Assembly (NCBI GenBank): GCA_951812925.1 | Contig: OX638372.1 | Coordinates: 64,435,407 to 64,499,406 of the forward strand | Length of the DNA: 64,000 bases | DNA from: Calliopum simillimum | Taxonomy: Eukaryota > Arthropoda > Insecta > Diptera > Lauxaniidae | Reading direction: 5' to 3' | Part shown: positions 24,153 through 34,876 of the stretch, in pieces | How positions within the stretch are numbered: position 1 is the first letter of the stretch | Layout of the letters: each line of letters starts with the position of its first letter | The notes under the pieces: model-generated | Told to the model about the DNA's origin: nothing | The model's input: only the letters and a program-made list of their open reading frames with translations | The model's database searches: none | Program-made: the position numbers and the translations under genes

Positions 24153-26432
24153 TCGCCAGAATAGATATGGACGGAAAATAAAGTTTTGGATATCAAAATT
24201 TTAATTTTTTCAAAAACCGAGTGGCGTTTTTAAAAAAATAAATAGGGCGACGTTGTAACACGCCTCGAAAGGGGGCGTAAAATAATTTTTTTTAATATTT
24301 TGGCGTAAATTTCCTCACTATGGGGTTTTAGGAGTCGCTGATCATGAATCTGGAGTCACATTTCCTAAGTTCAAGATGGCAAATGCAATATGGCGTCTTA
24401 CATTTTTGCAAAATTTTGAATAACTACACCGTTCAAAAATTTCGAACTTTTTTTAAAACACATTAGAAAATCCAAATTCTTAAAGTAGACGTTAAAAAAA
24501 ATACCCGTTTCTGGTGGTTGATCTCCAGCACGTCACATTTTTTTTAATCGAATTGAAGTTTTTTATCCACTGTGCATGAAAAAAAACCAAAAATACCGCA
24601 TTCTTGTGTTAAATCGATGAATTTACCTATATGATCCTTACATCTGAGGTGTATCATGTGTTCAGCAAACTTATGCAGGATGTTGCGGGGAATATTTTTG
24701 TATCAAATTTTAACCCCCACATGTGGGTCATTTTAGCCCTTTTCTTAAAAAGGTGCAAAAATGACACCCAAAACAGGGAAATATTGAGTCAGTATGTACT
24801 ACAGGAACATTTGCTATAAAATTTCACTACTAATTTTTAAATACGTAAATGTCGAAATTTGAGCCCGAAACCAAAAAAAAAATCGTTAAAATCAATTAGG
24901 ACTTTTCACATTGCATATTAATTACATCCCTGACGCGCTTACCTTAAGTTTTAAGAATTTTGCGTCTTTGGTTACTCTAAGTGAAATTTTTTGTAGGATA
25001 TTTTTGCAAAATTATTTAGCCCATTATGGCTTAGTTTTAGAAAAAGGGGTCAAAAGACCCATAAAAACAGGATATAGTGGGTTAATGTATTTTGGAAAAT
25101 TATCCTTGTGTGATTTAGTTATGATCTTGTGAGAACGAGTTTTATCCAAAATGTAGTTTTAGAGTTTTACAGTGGGGTGAAATTTGGAAAATATTTATTG
25201 TTTGAAGTGCTTACTGACTTTAACGATTTTTTTGCTTTCGGGATAAAATTTTGCTTTTTTAATGTTCAGCAACGAGTAATGAAATTGTATAGCAAATATT
25301 TCTGTAGTACATATTGAATCAATATTCCCCTGTTTAGGTGTCATTTTTGTACCTTTTTAAGAAAAGGGCAAAAATTACCCACATGTGGGGGTTGTACAGG
25401 TTGTAAAGTTTTCTACGTAAATATTCCCCGCAATATCCTGCATAAGTTTGCTGAACACATGATACACCTCAAATGTAAGGATCATATAGTTAAATTCATC
25501 GATTTAACACAAGAATGCGGTGTTTTTGTTTTTTTCATGTACAGTGGATAAAAACACTTCAAAATCGATTAAAAAAAAACATTACGTGCTGGGGAAAAAC
25601 CACGAGACACGGATATTTTTTTTTAACGTCAACTTTAAGAATTTTTTGGATTTTCTCATGTGTTTTTTTTTGTGTCGAACAGTGTTATGGTTATAAGTCG
25701 AAAAAATAATCGTAGAATTCTCAAACTATATATGAAAATTTGGGCGAATTTGACCGACGAACACGCCCACCTCCCATATAACCTAAAATTAGTTTTGGTC
25801 ATAACCGTTTCATTTTTTATCCAAAATTGTTAAAATTTAGTAAAATAAGAGCTCACTAATAACTTATGATACTCACAAAAAATGGGCGTGGTAAAAAAAA
25901 TACGCCCATCTACCATACACACATACTAAAATGAATTTTGATCGAAAATAATAAATTTTTTAGCAGAAATTGTATAAATGTCGTAACATAAGAGTATAAA
26001 AACAACAAATTAAACGTAATTTTAACAATTTTGGACTAAAAATGGAAGAGTTTTCATCAAAATTAATATACACATATAGTAAAGAAATATTTAGAAATCA
26101 TACCTGCTTTGTTTGAAAATTCTAGGAATATTTATCGACTTATAACCAGAATTATTCAAAATTTTGCCAAAATGTGAGACGCCATATTGCAACGCCATCT
26201 CGGAATTAGGAATTCTCAAATTCTGACTTCAGATTCGTGATCAGCGACGCTCAAACTCCCGAGTGGGGAAATTTATTCCAAAATAATGAAAAAATTTATT
26301 TTACGCCCCGTCTCGGGGCGTGTTACAACGTCGACCTATTGACATTTTTAAAAACTCCACTCGGCTTTCGAAAACCTTTAAAAAAACAAAAATTTTTATA
26401 TCTTTATTTTCAGTCCATGCCTATTCTGACGA
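24153..26432. repeat. Composite foldback: outer ~290-bp arms around an inner foldback
   Basis: Outer arms 24153-24440 and about 26150-26432 are mirror images (CAGAATAG tips; shared blocks 'cgacgttgtaacacgcc' and 'tcgctgatcatgaatctg'). Inside, a second foldback occupies 24430-25690, followed by 460 bp of unmatched sequence. No clear target duplication was seen. The same architecture, a foldback nested near-symmetrically inside another, occurs at 2168-4258. Confidence 0.85.
24430..25690. repeat. Inner foldback of the 24.2 kb composite
   Basis: Left arm 24430-24910, right arm about 25140-25690. The arms share 'ttgtgttaaatcgatgaatt', 'catctgaggtgtatcatgtg' and 'cccccacatgtgggt' in mirrored form. 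The last is itself nearly palindromic. A solo arm copy lies at 1405-1975. Confidence 0.85.
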
Positions 26433-27055
26433 TGGAGCGGTTGACGTGAAACGTCCTAAACATACATGAAGGTGGTATGTAGCTTAAACAAAATATCCTG
26501 TTATTTTCCAACCAATTTTGGATTTTATTTGTAATCTTAATGTTGTACCTGTGGAGCTTTATTTTTCGCATTAGCGAACACAATACTTTGCAAAGTGTTT
26601 TTAATAAGAAAATACACACATACTTACAAAAACAAAGGAAAATATGTATGTTTATGTGATGTTTCATAGGAAAAGGGATCATATTGGCAAAAAATTGTTG
26701 TGGATTCTCTAAAAGCGAATGGAACATTATTTTACAAACCGTACACATTTTTTGGACTTCACATTTCGAATTTGTTTGATAATTTTTTTCAGGTCATGTG
26801 ATTCAAATAGCGGTATTTTGTTTTATTTTTAAATTATAAGTTTTCAAAATATATGCATTTTAAATTTTAATAACACAGGTTTACAAAATAAAAAAATGTC
26901 ATGGCGTTTTGACCAGACTATGTGTTTCCTAGGGACTTTGACGTCCTGAATCCGAAAAAAGATTTCAAGGTCATATGGAGGTCAAAATGGGGTCCATGTG
27001 TCGTTTAGTGATAAATTCGCTAAGATTCTGAAACTAATTTTTAATCATTGAACTC
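26433..27055. other. AT-rich stretch, nothing recognised
   Basis: A 112-codon minus-strand frame (26410-26748) overlaps the foldback end and has no recognisable features. From 26930 to 27055 the text ('gaccaga', 'caaggtcatatggaggtc') leads into the next inverted repeat. Confidence 0.45.
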
Positions 27056-27059
27056 TTAG

Positions 27060-27545
27060 GTATTAAAAAGAATATATGATCAAAAAGGGTATCTCGGACC
27101 TAGTTTCGGAGATATAGTCATCGGAAGATCAGAATATATATCTTCTATGAAAACCGCTATAAGTTGTTCCCCTGGATGGATTTGGAAAACATTGGTGTCA
27201 TATAAAAGGTATTTTGTTGTTGTTGTTACTGTTTTTGTTGTTTTTGTTGTTGTTGTTGTTATTGATGTTGTTGATTTATTTGTTGTTTTAATTGAAAAAT
27301 TTCACAAAATTTAAAAAAAAAGTCATATCTCGAAAACTATGAGTCCAATTGAAAATATGCGGAAAACATTTTTGTAGGCTGTCAAAATACTTTTCATTTG
27401 ACACCAATATTTTACAAATCCATCTAGGGGTTCCCAACCTATAGCGGTTTTCATAGAAGATATATCCAGATCTTCCGATAGCTATATCTCCGAAACTAGG
27501 TCCGAGATACCCTTTTTGGTCACATATTCTTTTAAAAAAGAAAAC
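27060..27545. repeat. Short foldback with a TTG microsatellite in the loop
   Basis: The left arm (about 27070-27210) and right arm (about 27385-27545) mirror each other: 'gggtatctcggacctagttt' against 'aaactaggtccgagataccc', and 'atgaaaaccgctata' against 'tatagcggttttcat'. The loop contains TTG repeats (27210-27300). No ORF. Confidence 0.85.
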
Positions 27546-28439
27546 TATTTCTGCTTATGCTAGCCCCTAAGGTCCCTCTTTATGTGGAACATCACATCAA
27601 ATAAAAGAAAATGACCGTACTTATTCCGTATAATTTTTAATAAAGTCGTAGCCGCAGTAACAGATGTTGGAGCAATATGCATAATTAAATGGTTGTTGTG
27701 CTTTTTTCTGGGTCTGGTTATCACAAAATTTCTTTTGTTTTGCCTTTGTTTTTGCTTAAATTTTCCTATTAATATCCATGTTCATTTATGCTATTTGTTT
27801 TCAAAATGTTTCGTGCGAAATTGCTTTGGTCATTTGGCTAATTCCACTAAACTAACTAATTTAGTGGAAACTATGGGTGGAAAACAATTTTAAACTTTTA
27901 GAAACGATATCTACATTTTTGTGTTTCGAGTAAGACTAAAGGAGTTTTTTTGATTCTACTGAAGGCCCATTTTGGCGAAAAAGACAAATGTTTTTTCTAA
28001 TTACCTCTTTCCTTCATAGAATGTATAGTGTCCATTGAATACCCAAATTTGCCTGAAAAATATTGACTGTTTTAGAGTTAAAAAATAATGAATTTTTCTT
28101 TGTACTCATAGTAAAGAATTTATTCAGTTCCAAAAATCGATTTTTTACTTTCCAACTACGCGGGAAGATAACCATTTTAAACTCAAAAGCAATTCATCAT
28201 ACGAAAAAAATGTATAATGCTTAGTGCTTTGAATCGTCTAAGAAATAAGTGTAAGTTCTTTCAGAAATTTTCTATAATTTCATGAAATTTTTAAAAATTC
28301 TGATGAAATTCACATATTTTCTTTCATATTCATATTCGCAAGCCGCACAAATCTAATATTGATCTATTTTTGGTGCAATAAAGGACAGATTAAAGATCTA
28401 AAATGTTTCATAAAAATCAAAATCCGAAAAAATTCTGGT
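27546..28439. other. AT-rich stretch, nothing recognised
   Basis: A 66-codon hydrophobic frame (27693-27893, plus) is the longest open stretch. It has no flanking signals that would support a gene. Confidence 0.45.
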
Positions 28440-29165
28440 TTTAGGAGGAATAAACTACACTAAACCGATATATTGTTTCAAACACTATTTTATGTGCTAT
28501 TCATCCGATTTGGCTTCATTGGAATCCATTCATGTTCCAGTGGTCCAAGTGGCCATACTGGGTTCTTATTCTGAAAATGGATTAGGAAATAGTACACTAA
28601 ACTGATACACTGTTTCAAACATTGTTTTATATTCTATGGATCTATTTGGTTTCACCGGGATCCATTCATGTTCCAGTGGTCCATGGCCTGGTGACTAAGT
28701 CGCAATATTAGGTTCTTAGTTTGAAAACTCCTTATTTTCAAGGACAAAACCTTGGTATTAGGAAAAAGAAACTGCACTAAATTAATATATGTACATTGTT
28801 TCAAATGCTGTTTTATGTTCTATGAATCCCATTTGGTTTCATTGGACTTCATTTATGTTTCAGTTGTCCATGACCATGTGACAAAATGGCCATATTGGGT
28901 TCTTGGTATGAAAAGTCCTTATTTTCAAGGACAAACTGATACACTGTTTCAAACATTGTTTTATATTCTATGGATACCTTTTGGTTTCATAGAAATTCAC
29001 TCATGTTTCAGTGTTCCATGGCCAGGTGGATTCTTGGTATGAAATGTCCTTATTTTCAAGAATAAAATCTTGGCCTTAGCAAAAAGAAACTTCACGATAC
29101 TGATGCATTATTTCAAAAACTGTTTTATATTCTACGTATATCATTTAGTTTTATCGAAACCTGAC
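28440..29165. repeat. Decayed tandem repeat array, five units of ~145-190 bp
   Basis: Recurring landmarks are 'actgatacactgtttcaaac', 'ttttatattctatgg', 'catttggtttcat', 'catgttccagtggtcca', 'gggttcttggtatgaaa' and 'tccttattttcaaggac', appearing in the same order from about 28450, 28595, 28775, 28935 and 29085. Units differ by many substitutions and indels, so the array is old. ORFs within it are by-products. Confidence 0.8.
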
Positions 29166-29319
29166 CAGATGACGAAACTTACGTCCTTTCCGATTTTTGA
29201 CAGCTTCTTGGTCAGGAATTTGATGTTACTAATGCTAGGGAAAATGTTTTGGATTAATTTAGGACACAAATAGGAGCAAAATTTCTTTTAAAATACCTTG
29301 TTTGGCATTCAATTTGTAG

Positions 29320-29706
29320 TTGTGGCAAAAAAAGACAAAATTTCATGATGACAGGCACAATCAACAGCGAAATCTACACCATTGCATACTTGCAAAAGAG
29401 TCTTCGACCATTTTTAAGGAACCATTAGATATCGTAATTTTTTTGGCCAGATCTTGCTTTATGTTTCTACAACAAAGCGGCTCTTGAATGGTATCATCAA
29501 AATAAAAAAGTTTTCGTTCCCAGAGAAGCAAACTCGCCACATTGCCCTGAACTCCGGTCAATCTACAGATATTGGGCTTTAGTCAAAAAGCATTGCAGAT
29601 TTAAGGCACAAGTGTTGTATTGCAAGTCAAAAGGTTGATGAAGGTACCATCAAAGCATTAATGAGAGGTATTCCAGAAAAAATAAAAAATGTTACGCTTC
29701 AAAATT
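29320..29706 (+). pseudogene. DD37E transposase C-terminal fragment
   Basis: Frames combined read GTINSEIYTIA, LQKSLRPFLRNH, then WPDLALCFYNKAALEWY, VFVPREANSPHCPELRSIYR, YWALVKKH and, after a one-base shift, DEGTIKALMRGIPEKIKNV. It is paralogous to 8400-8830. Between the second catalytic Asp (29452, GAT) and the third catalytic position there are 37 codons; that position is TAC (Tyr) instead of GAA (Glu), so the fragment is catalytically dead as well as truncated. It ends next to the outer inverted repeat beginning at 29710. Confidence 0.85.
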
Positions 29707-29709
29707 AAT

Positions 29710-30275
29710 CAGGTCTGTTCAGTAATCCGCGTGGTTTCAATTACTTTTCACTTAGGAGGCTTTTTGATGAGTCACACGATTAAAGTATTATGATCTTTTT
29801 TGCGGAGAATTGCAAGTTCTACAAATAATATTGATTTGTATTTACGAAAAAGTAACTGCTTTGGAAATTTTCGATAAAATCGAGTTTTTCGACTTTTTGC
29901 GGTTTTTAAAAATATTTCCTAGACGGTTACATTTTCGTTTATGTAAGTCAATGTTATTTGTAGGATCTGTAAAGTAGGGTGAATGTGCCGGTTCGGGTGC
30001 ACCATGGCTCCAACATGGCTTCACCATGGCTCACCATGGATGGTAGCACCATGGCAACCAGAACACCGTGATAAATGTAATATTATGAAATATAATTTCA
30101 TCACACAATGACGCATGAACAATGAAAAGAATTCACAACAAGCATGACCTGCGACAACCAAAAAGCAAAAAAAATTTTAAAATAAAAAGTGAAACAAAAG
30201 CAAAAACAAAAACTATGCCGGTGCTCCATGTACTCAGTTTGATAAGAACATTAAATGTTTTCTTGAACTTGAAAA
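29710..30275. repeat. Outer inverted-repeat partner, left copy
   Basis: Matches 40727-41090 in reverse: 'gtgtggtttcaattactttt', 'gggtgaatgtgccggttcgg', 'cacaatgacgcat', 'aagaattcacaacaa' and 'aacattaaatgttttcttga'. The left copy has about 150 extra bases (29815-29960) and a cluster of CCATGG-containing short repeats (29998-30056, five occurrences of a 'caccatggct'-like unit). The outer tip begins CAGGTCTGTTCAGTAATCC. No ORF. Confidence 0.85.
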
Positions 30276-30558
30276 AGTGAAACAAAAGAGAAAAAGAAAA
30301 CAATTCCAACACTTCTTGCAAATCTCTGAAAATAAAATGTTCCATTTTAAATACATAAAAACAATTTGTGGCATTTTTTATTTTTATTTTTTTATTGATT
30401 TTTTACTGCAACAATTTTTACAATATTTTTTCCTTAAATTAGTTTATAATGTCCCCAAGCATAAGTATTTATTCCATCTGTTCTAATACAACGTTTATCA
30501 TCATGAAAACTGAAGACTACTTTTTATATTTCTTGAGTATATATATCATGTAATACTA

Positions 30559-30567
30559 GGCATGCGC
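30559..30567 (+). repeat. Nine-base tip of the GGCATGCGC MITE at a palindrome edge
   Basis: TA (30557-30558) followed by GGCATGCGC is identical to the terminal nine bases of the complete MITE at 43401-44038. The 2.48 kb inverted arm begins at 30566. Nine bases could match by chance, but a second MITE piece lies at the inner junction of the other arm. Confidence 0.45.
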
Positions 30568-30960
30568 AACACGTCACCCGTGACTGTCACTCATCTCCTT
30601 AATGACTGCAGGCAGCTCATCTTAGTCAGAAATAGAATCTTTCAGAACGAATCGCCAACTGAATGCTTAAAAACCACTTCCATAGAAAATATCAATAGAA
30701 TTGCTGTATTTTTATCTCAAACTAATTTAAGTAACTTAATTTAAAGCTTTATATATTGTTTATAGACATTGTGCTTAAGTATAACGTATTTTTTTATTAC
30801 ATAAAAATATCTCCGCTTATATTTACGTAAAACATGTAAAAATATTCTTCTTTTCCATTATCAGCGAGCTGAAAGCCCTGGCAGCTAGTGCTCCTTCTTT
30901 TCTTTTTGTAAAATAGTAATTGTATTATTATTTTTCATTTAATAAATAAATAAATAAATT
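30566..30960 (+). mobile_element. LINE 3' end (arm-truncated copy)
   Basis: The C-terminal ORF remnant TSPVTVTHLLNDCRQL continues to SQTNLSNLI* at 30744. It is followed by a ~200-bp 3' UTR ('gagctgaaagccctggcagc') and an 'aataaataaataaataaa' tail near 30957. The left edge is the palindrome breakpoint, not the LINE's own truncation; the right-arm copy extends further. Confidence 0.85.
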
Positions 30961-31243
30961 TTCAAATTTATGAGTATCCAAAGGTTGGATCGAACTTCCA
31001 ATGGCCGCCATCTTGAAAATTTTTGGAATTTCGGAAAATCATTTTATCACAGTAATATGTGTGCCAAATACTAGCTTTTACCCAATTTTCATAGAAATCG
31101 GAGATGTCAAGTCGAATCTTGGTCGATAACGCAAAGAAAGTCTCATATGTCTAAATTTTTTATTAACAAAAGGAAATCTGAAATAAAAAATTAAATAAAA
31201 AAGTTTTCTTGTCCTTGTGTTTTATTTTATATTTTATTTTTCA

Positions 31244-31588
31244 TTAAAATCTTGTATGTATAAATATTGTCCATAAAAACTGAACAACGAATTCTTTTTT
31301 TTCTAAGGTTAATAAATAGGTTCCATTAATTTGCCGAATCCTTCTAATGATGTGAGCTTCCCGATTTAAATAATCCATTTGCTCCTGATTCATTTGATGA
31401 AAGCTTTTTGGTAAAAAAAGGAAAAATCCTCCATCTAAAGCGCACTTCACAGCTTCTCCATATTGCGTTGTCAGTCGCTCGATCTTTATTATTTCATATG
31501 GTGTTTGATCAACCATATCCTTTATCGGTAGATACTTGGATGAGTTTGATGAACAGGACTGAAAGAGATTTTGAATGCTGGAATCCAT
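31244..31588 (-). CDS. Compact single-exon gene, 114 aa, unknown function (intact copy)
   Basis: The frame starts MDSSIQNLFQ and ends IFIHTRF. The central part reads PYEIIKIERLTTQYGEA, then CALDGGFFLFLPKSFHQM and EQMDYLNREAHIIRRIR. An alternating hydrophobic pattern with a 'TQYG...LD...LPK' layout suggests a small beta-rich fold, possibly OB-like; that is inference and I do not recognise the family. No signal peptide or membrane segment. A TATA box and initiator lie upstream (31638-31675), and AATAAA-type signals follow the stop within about 10 bases. A second copy (37865-38210, plus) is frameshifted by one extra T in a T-run. Its location on a palindrome arm beside mobile DNA suggests a gene of a mobile or viral-derived element rather than a host housekeeping gene. 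Confidence 0.6.
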   Translation of the reverse strand: MDSSIQNLFQSCSSNSSKYLPIKDMVDQTPYEIIKIERLTTQYGEAVKCALDGGFFLFLPKSFHQMNQEQMDYLNREAHIIRRIRQINGTYLLTLEKKEFVVQFLWTIFIHTRF

Positions 31589-31637
31589 TATAATTGTTTT
31601 ATTTTTTAGGAACTGCTTTGTTTGAATGAAACTTTTA

Positions 31638-31675
31638 AACTGATTTCATCCTCTAAAATCCCTAGCTTTTTATAG
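31638..31675 (-). promoter_or_regulatory. Core promoter of the 114-aa gene, left copy
   Basis: On the minus strand TATAAAAAG (31667-31675) is followed about 30 bases later by TCAGTT (31638-31643), the arthropod initiator, and about 50 bases later by the ATG. The spacing fits a standard Pol II core promoter. Three CCACATC(C/T)G-like motifs lie further upstream. Confidence 0.6.
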
Positions 31676-32442
31676 TAAAATGAGAGCGGATGTGGGTAGT
31701 TTAAAATTAATTTATAATATAAATTCAGTTAAAAACAGGAAGTGCATAGTTTGAATTATTCTTATACTTTTTAAATCAAACAGCGAACGGATGTGGTTAA
31801 GATAAAATAAAAACCGAGCAAATGTGTAAATCAGATAAGTTTAAAACAAAAAAGCAATCAGATGTGGTTATGCTAATTTGAGCATGAACGATATTCATGC
31901 GTAAAAAAACGGGGACAATAGGGGGAAAATCGGGAACATATGAATATTGAGGCAAACAATGACTGATCAGCACAAACAAAAGATTTTCACCTCTAAATGT
32001 AATCTCCTTCAAACCGCAAAAGTATACCTACGTACGAGAACCTCAACGGTACAATTTTCTTCGTAAATTTAAAAATTAAAACTTTATTTATTGCTTGTAA
32101 ATAAAACCATTTATTTCTTTTACTTGTATTACATTTAAATTGGCTTTTACCTTAACTGGCACTTCGATATTAAATTTTATATAAAATTTATATCAATCCG
32201 CAAGTTGAATTTTACCCAGATATTCTCAAAACGGCTCTTAGTATTTTTTTTCCAAAAGAAATTATTTTCAAAATGTTTCCGTATGACCTCAAATATTTTT
32301 TGAGCTCGAGACAGTTTAAATGATAATTACATTTTGTTATCAAAATAGTTTTAAGTGTCTTTATTGTAAGCCAGGATTCTGCACACGTAGTGGGTTTTGG
32401 AGGTTCAACCCCCTCCCCTAGGAAGATCTTTTTCCCATATAA

Positions 32443-32712
32443 ATTATATGAGGGGTATATAAGCAAAGGCGACAATCTCTATTTTTTTCTGAGTGTATCT
32501 CTTAGTGTTTGACCACAAAGCATCATTAAATGCAAAAAGATGGTACGATCAAAGAGGTACAGAATCAAAGACGACAGTCTCTACTTTGATCATGGACACG
32601 TTTGATGGTGACATCTCGTTGCATTTGATGGTAGCTTGTGATCAAACACTATCAAACACGTTCATAAAAAAAATAGAGATTTTCGCCTTTGCTTCTATAC
32701 CCCTCATATAAT
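32443..32712. mobile_element. 270-bp mirror-ended MITE in the left arm
   Basis: ATTATATGAGGGGTATA at the left mirrors TATACCCCTCATATAAT at the right. The halves share 'aagcaaaggcga' and 'agtgtttgaccacaa', interrupted by a central 'gtacgatcaaagaggtac' stretch. The same element is present in the other arm at 36741-37010. No ORF. Confidence 0.8.
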
Positions 32713-32889
32713 GAATTGAATAAAATGTTATAAAATTAATCTATATGAAAAACCTCTTCCAGAGCAAATCTTGCGCATGGTGGTGCTCGAAGCTGTGTCT
32801 ACGTTATATTCATAATGGAGAAAATTCTTTCCGTGGAAGCATTTGATCCTGCCAAACACAAGCAAAATTCAACAATTTTTAAAAGACAA

Positions 32890-33729
32890 AAAAAAATCTA
32901 GTAAGGGTGATATCTTTGGCCTGGCCAAAAACTAAATACCCTACACTGCATTTTAAGTATATTATTAAACACTTAGTTGATAAATACTATGCAATATTCT
33001 TGTACATACAAGTTTTTATTAAAATAAATCGTTTTATTCTTCCGTAACTCTTAGGAGAATATAAGAACAAATTGCTTATATGGGAAGTACCACGCCCTCG
33101 TCTCCGAGTTAACCTAGATTTTGCGTAGAGCATGAATTTACTATTCAGAGTGTTTGAGTGCAATTCGGTAAGGTTTGCTTAAAAAAATCTTTCATTATAG
33201 AATTTTGAAACATTCGTTTATATGGGAGGTGCCACTCCTTCTTGTCCACAAGACACGCTTTCAGTATAACATTTTGAAACATTTGCTTATATGAGAGGTG
33301 CAACGCCCTCTGGTTCGAATTCGCCTAGTTTTTGCTCAGAGCTTGTACTTACTATCTCTAGTATTTATGTGTATTTTGCTTCTGTTATTGCAAATAATGC
33401 TCTTATTATTGCATTTTGAATATATTTTTTGTGTGGGCGGTAGACGTGTCCGTTGACCGATTTCGCTCATTTTCAATCCCCCGAGCTAACTTTAACGACG
33501 GAGGTAGAATGTCAAATTTCATTGAATTATGTTGCTCAGTTTTCCCAAAAAATGTATTTCCATGCACACCCAGCCAGCCAGCCTGCCAGCCAGACAGACG
33601 GACATGGCTATATCTACTCAGGAGGTGACGCTGATCAAGAATATATATACTTTTCCATACCTGCCACGCCTCCTCCTCTGCGTTACAAACGGAATGACAA
33701 AGTGAATATACCCTGGGTGTAGGGCATAA
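32890..33729. repeat. Dispersed dipteran repeat, copy 2 (reverse), crossing the palindrome edge
   Basis: Runs from 'ctagtaagggtgatatcttt' and 'ggcctggccaaaaactaaat' to 'ccctgggtgtagggcataa', the reverse of copy 1. The palindrome arm ends inside it at 33044, so only its first ~150 bases are repeated in the right arm (36409-36560). It has about two degenerate units carrying 'gggaggtgccac'. The CAGC-rich patch near 33573 gives a spurious Gln/Pro-rich frame. Confidence 0.85.
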
Positions 33730-34280
33730 AAAAAGGTTATATACATAAACAGATTATTTTGACATTTCGTTTGTTAATTGTCAAAGAGTCGTTTATGAAA
33801 TGATTCTATTTGTTGCAAAACTATATAACACAGTTTAAGTTTTAGCGTATTCTCAAGAGGTTCTTAAGCTAATGACAAAAATATGAAACTTCGTATTGCG
33901 ATAAATTAGCTAAACAATTACTGTTTTTATTGATATTTTATACATATTAATAAATGACAAATAGGGGACACAAAATAAAATACAGAACATTTGTATGTCC
34001 CGTAGATCTCAAATAAATTCCGGGGACACGAAGCCGAAATACAGAACTGTTCCCGGAAATACAGGACGGTTGGTCACCGTGACTATCGTATGTGCTTATT
34101 AGAGAGAAAAGTGCATATCGATACGTTGTATGTATGTATTAAGATCTCATCCCGATCAAAAAAAGTATATCAAAAATATATCAAAATGATATCAAAAATT
34201 TGTCAGTGACATACAAAATTTTGATAAAAAAAGGATGTCACAGTGATATACGGAATGTAACGCTTTTTGTATATCACCAT

Positions 34281-34451
34281 GATATCAAAAAAAGATATCA
34301 AAATGATATCAAAAAAAGATATCAAAATGATATCAAAAAAAGATATCAAAATGATATCAAAAAAAGATATCAAAATGATATCAAAAAAAGATATCAAAAT
34401 GATATCAAAAAAAGATATCAAAATGATATCAAAAAAAGATATCAAAATGAT
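34281..34451. repeat. 24-bp tandem array, about seven copies
   Basis: The unit is gatatcaaaaaaagatatc plus aaaat, seven near-perfect copies. GATATC is its own reverse complement, so single strands can pair with themselves. It encodes the repeating KKDIKMIS frame, an artefact. Confidence 0.95.
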
Positions 34452-34876
34452 ATACAAAAATTGTATATCAATGATATACAAAATTTGTATATCATTTTGA
34501 TATCCATTTCTGATACAAAATTGACACAACCAAATTTTGCAATATTGTATTTGATCGTCGGCAAGTTTTTAGAAATTGCCCGCATGCAGCAAATGAATGA
34601 AGTGTCGGTTTTTTTAACTCAATTATATTTTTGTGCTTTTTCACAAGTTTTATTAGAAAATTCACTTCTTACTAAAATTGGCTGCTTGTCCGTTTCCATA
34701 CTTTTTGTTTTCCCAACCACAGGCTGCATGCAGCAACTGAATGGAGTGTCGGGTTTTTTGCACTCAATTATATTTGTATTATATATATTATAATTATGTT
34801 TTCACTTTTTCTTCACTAAAATTGGCTGCGCGTTCGTCTTCCATAAAATTCACAAACTAAAGCGTTAAATTTGACA

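Larger units (their letters stand above)
30566..33044. repeat. Left arm of the 2.48 kb palindrome
   Basis: 2479 bases that recur, nearly identical, in reverse at 36409-38888. I saw only scattered single-base and homopolymer differences. From outside inwards it contains a truncated LINE 3' end, a compact gene (31244-31588, minus) with its promoter, a small mirror-ended MITE (32443-32712), and the start of the dispersed TATACCCTAC repeat. The gene's transcription is directed outwards, away from the spacer. Confidence 0.97.

Noticed and set aside
30133..30345. Hydrophobic 70-codon ORF and its counterpart in 40597-41010
   Set aside because: T-rich translation across the outer inverted repeat; the two copies do not conserve the same frame limits.
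31797..32012. 71-codon ORF present in both palindrome arms (also 37441-37656)
   Set aside because: It lies upstream of the 114-aa gene and overlaps its motif region, with no start context or family signature. Identity between arms follows from the duplication, not selection.
34200..34793. A 197-codon ORF and an overlapping 108-codon ORF on the other strand
   Set aside because: Both run through the 24-bp array (KKDIKMIS repeats) and have no unique coding content.
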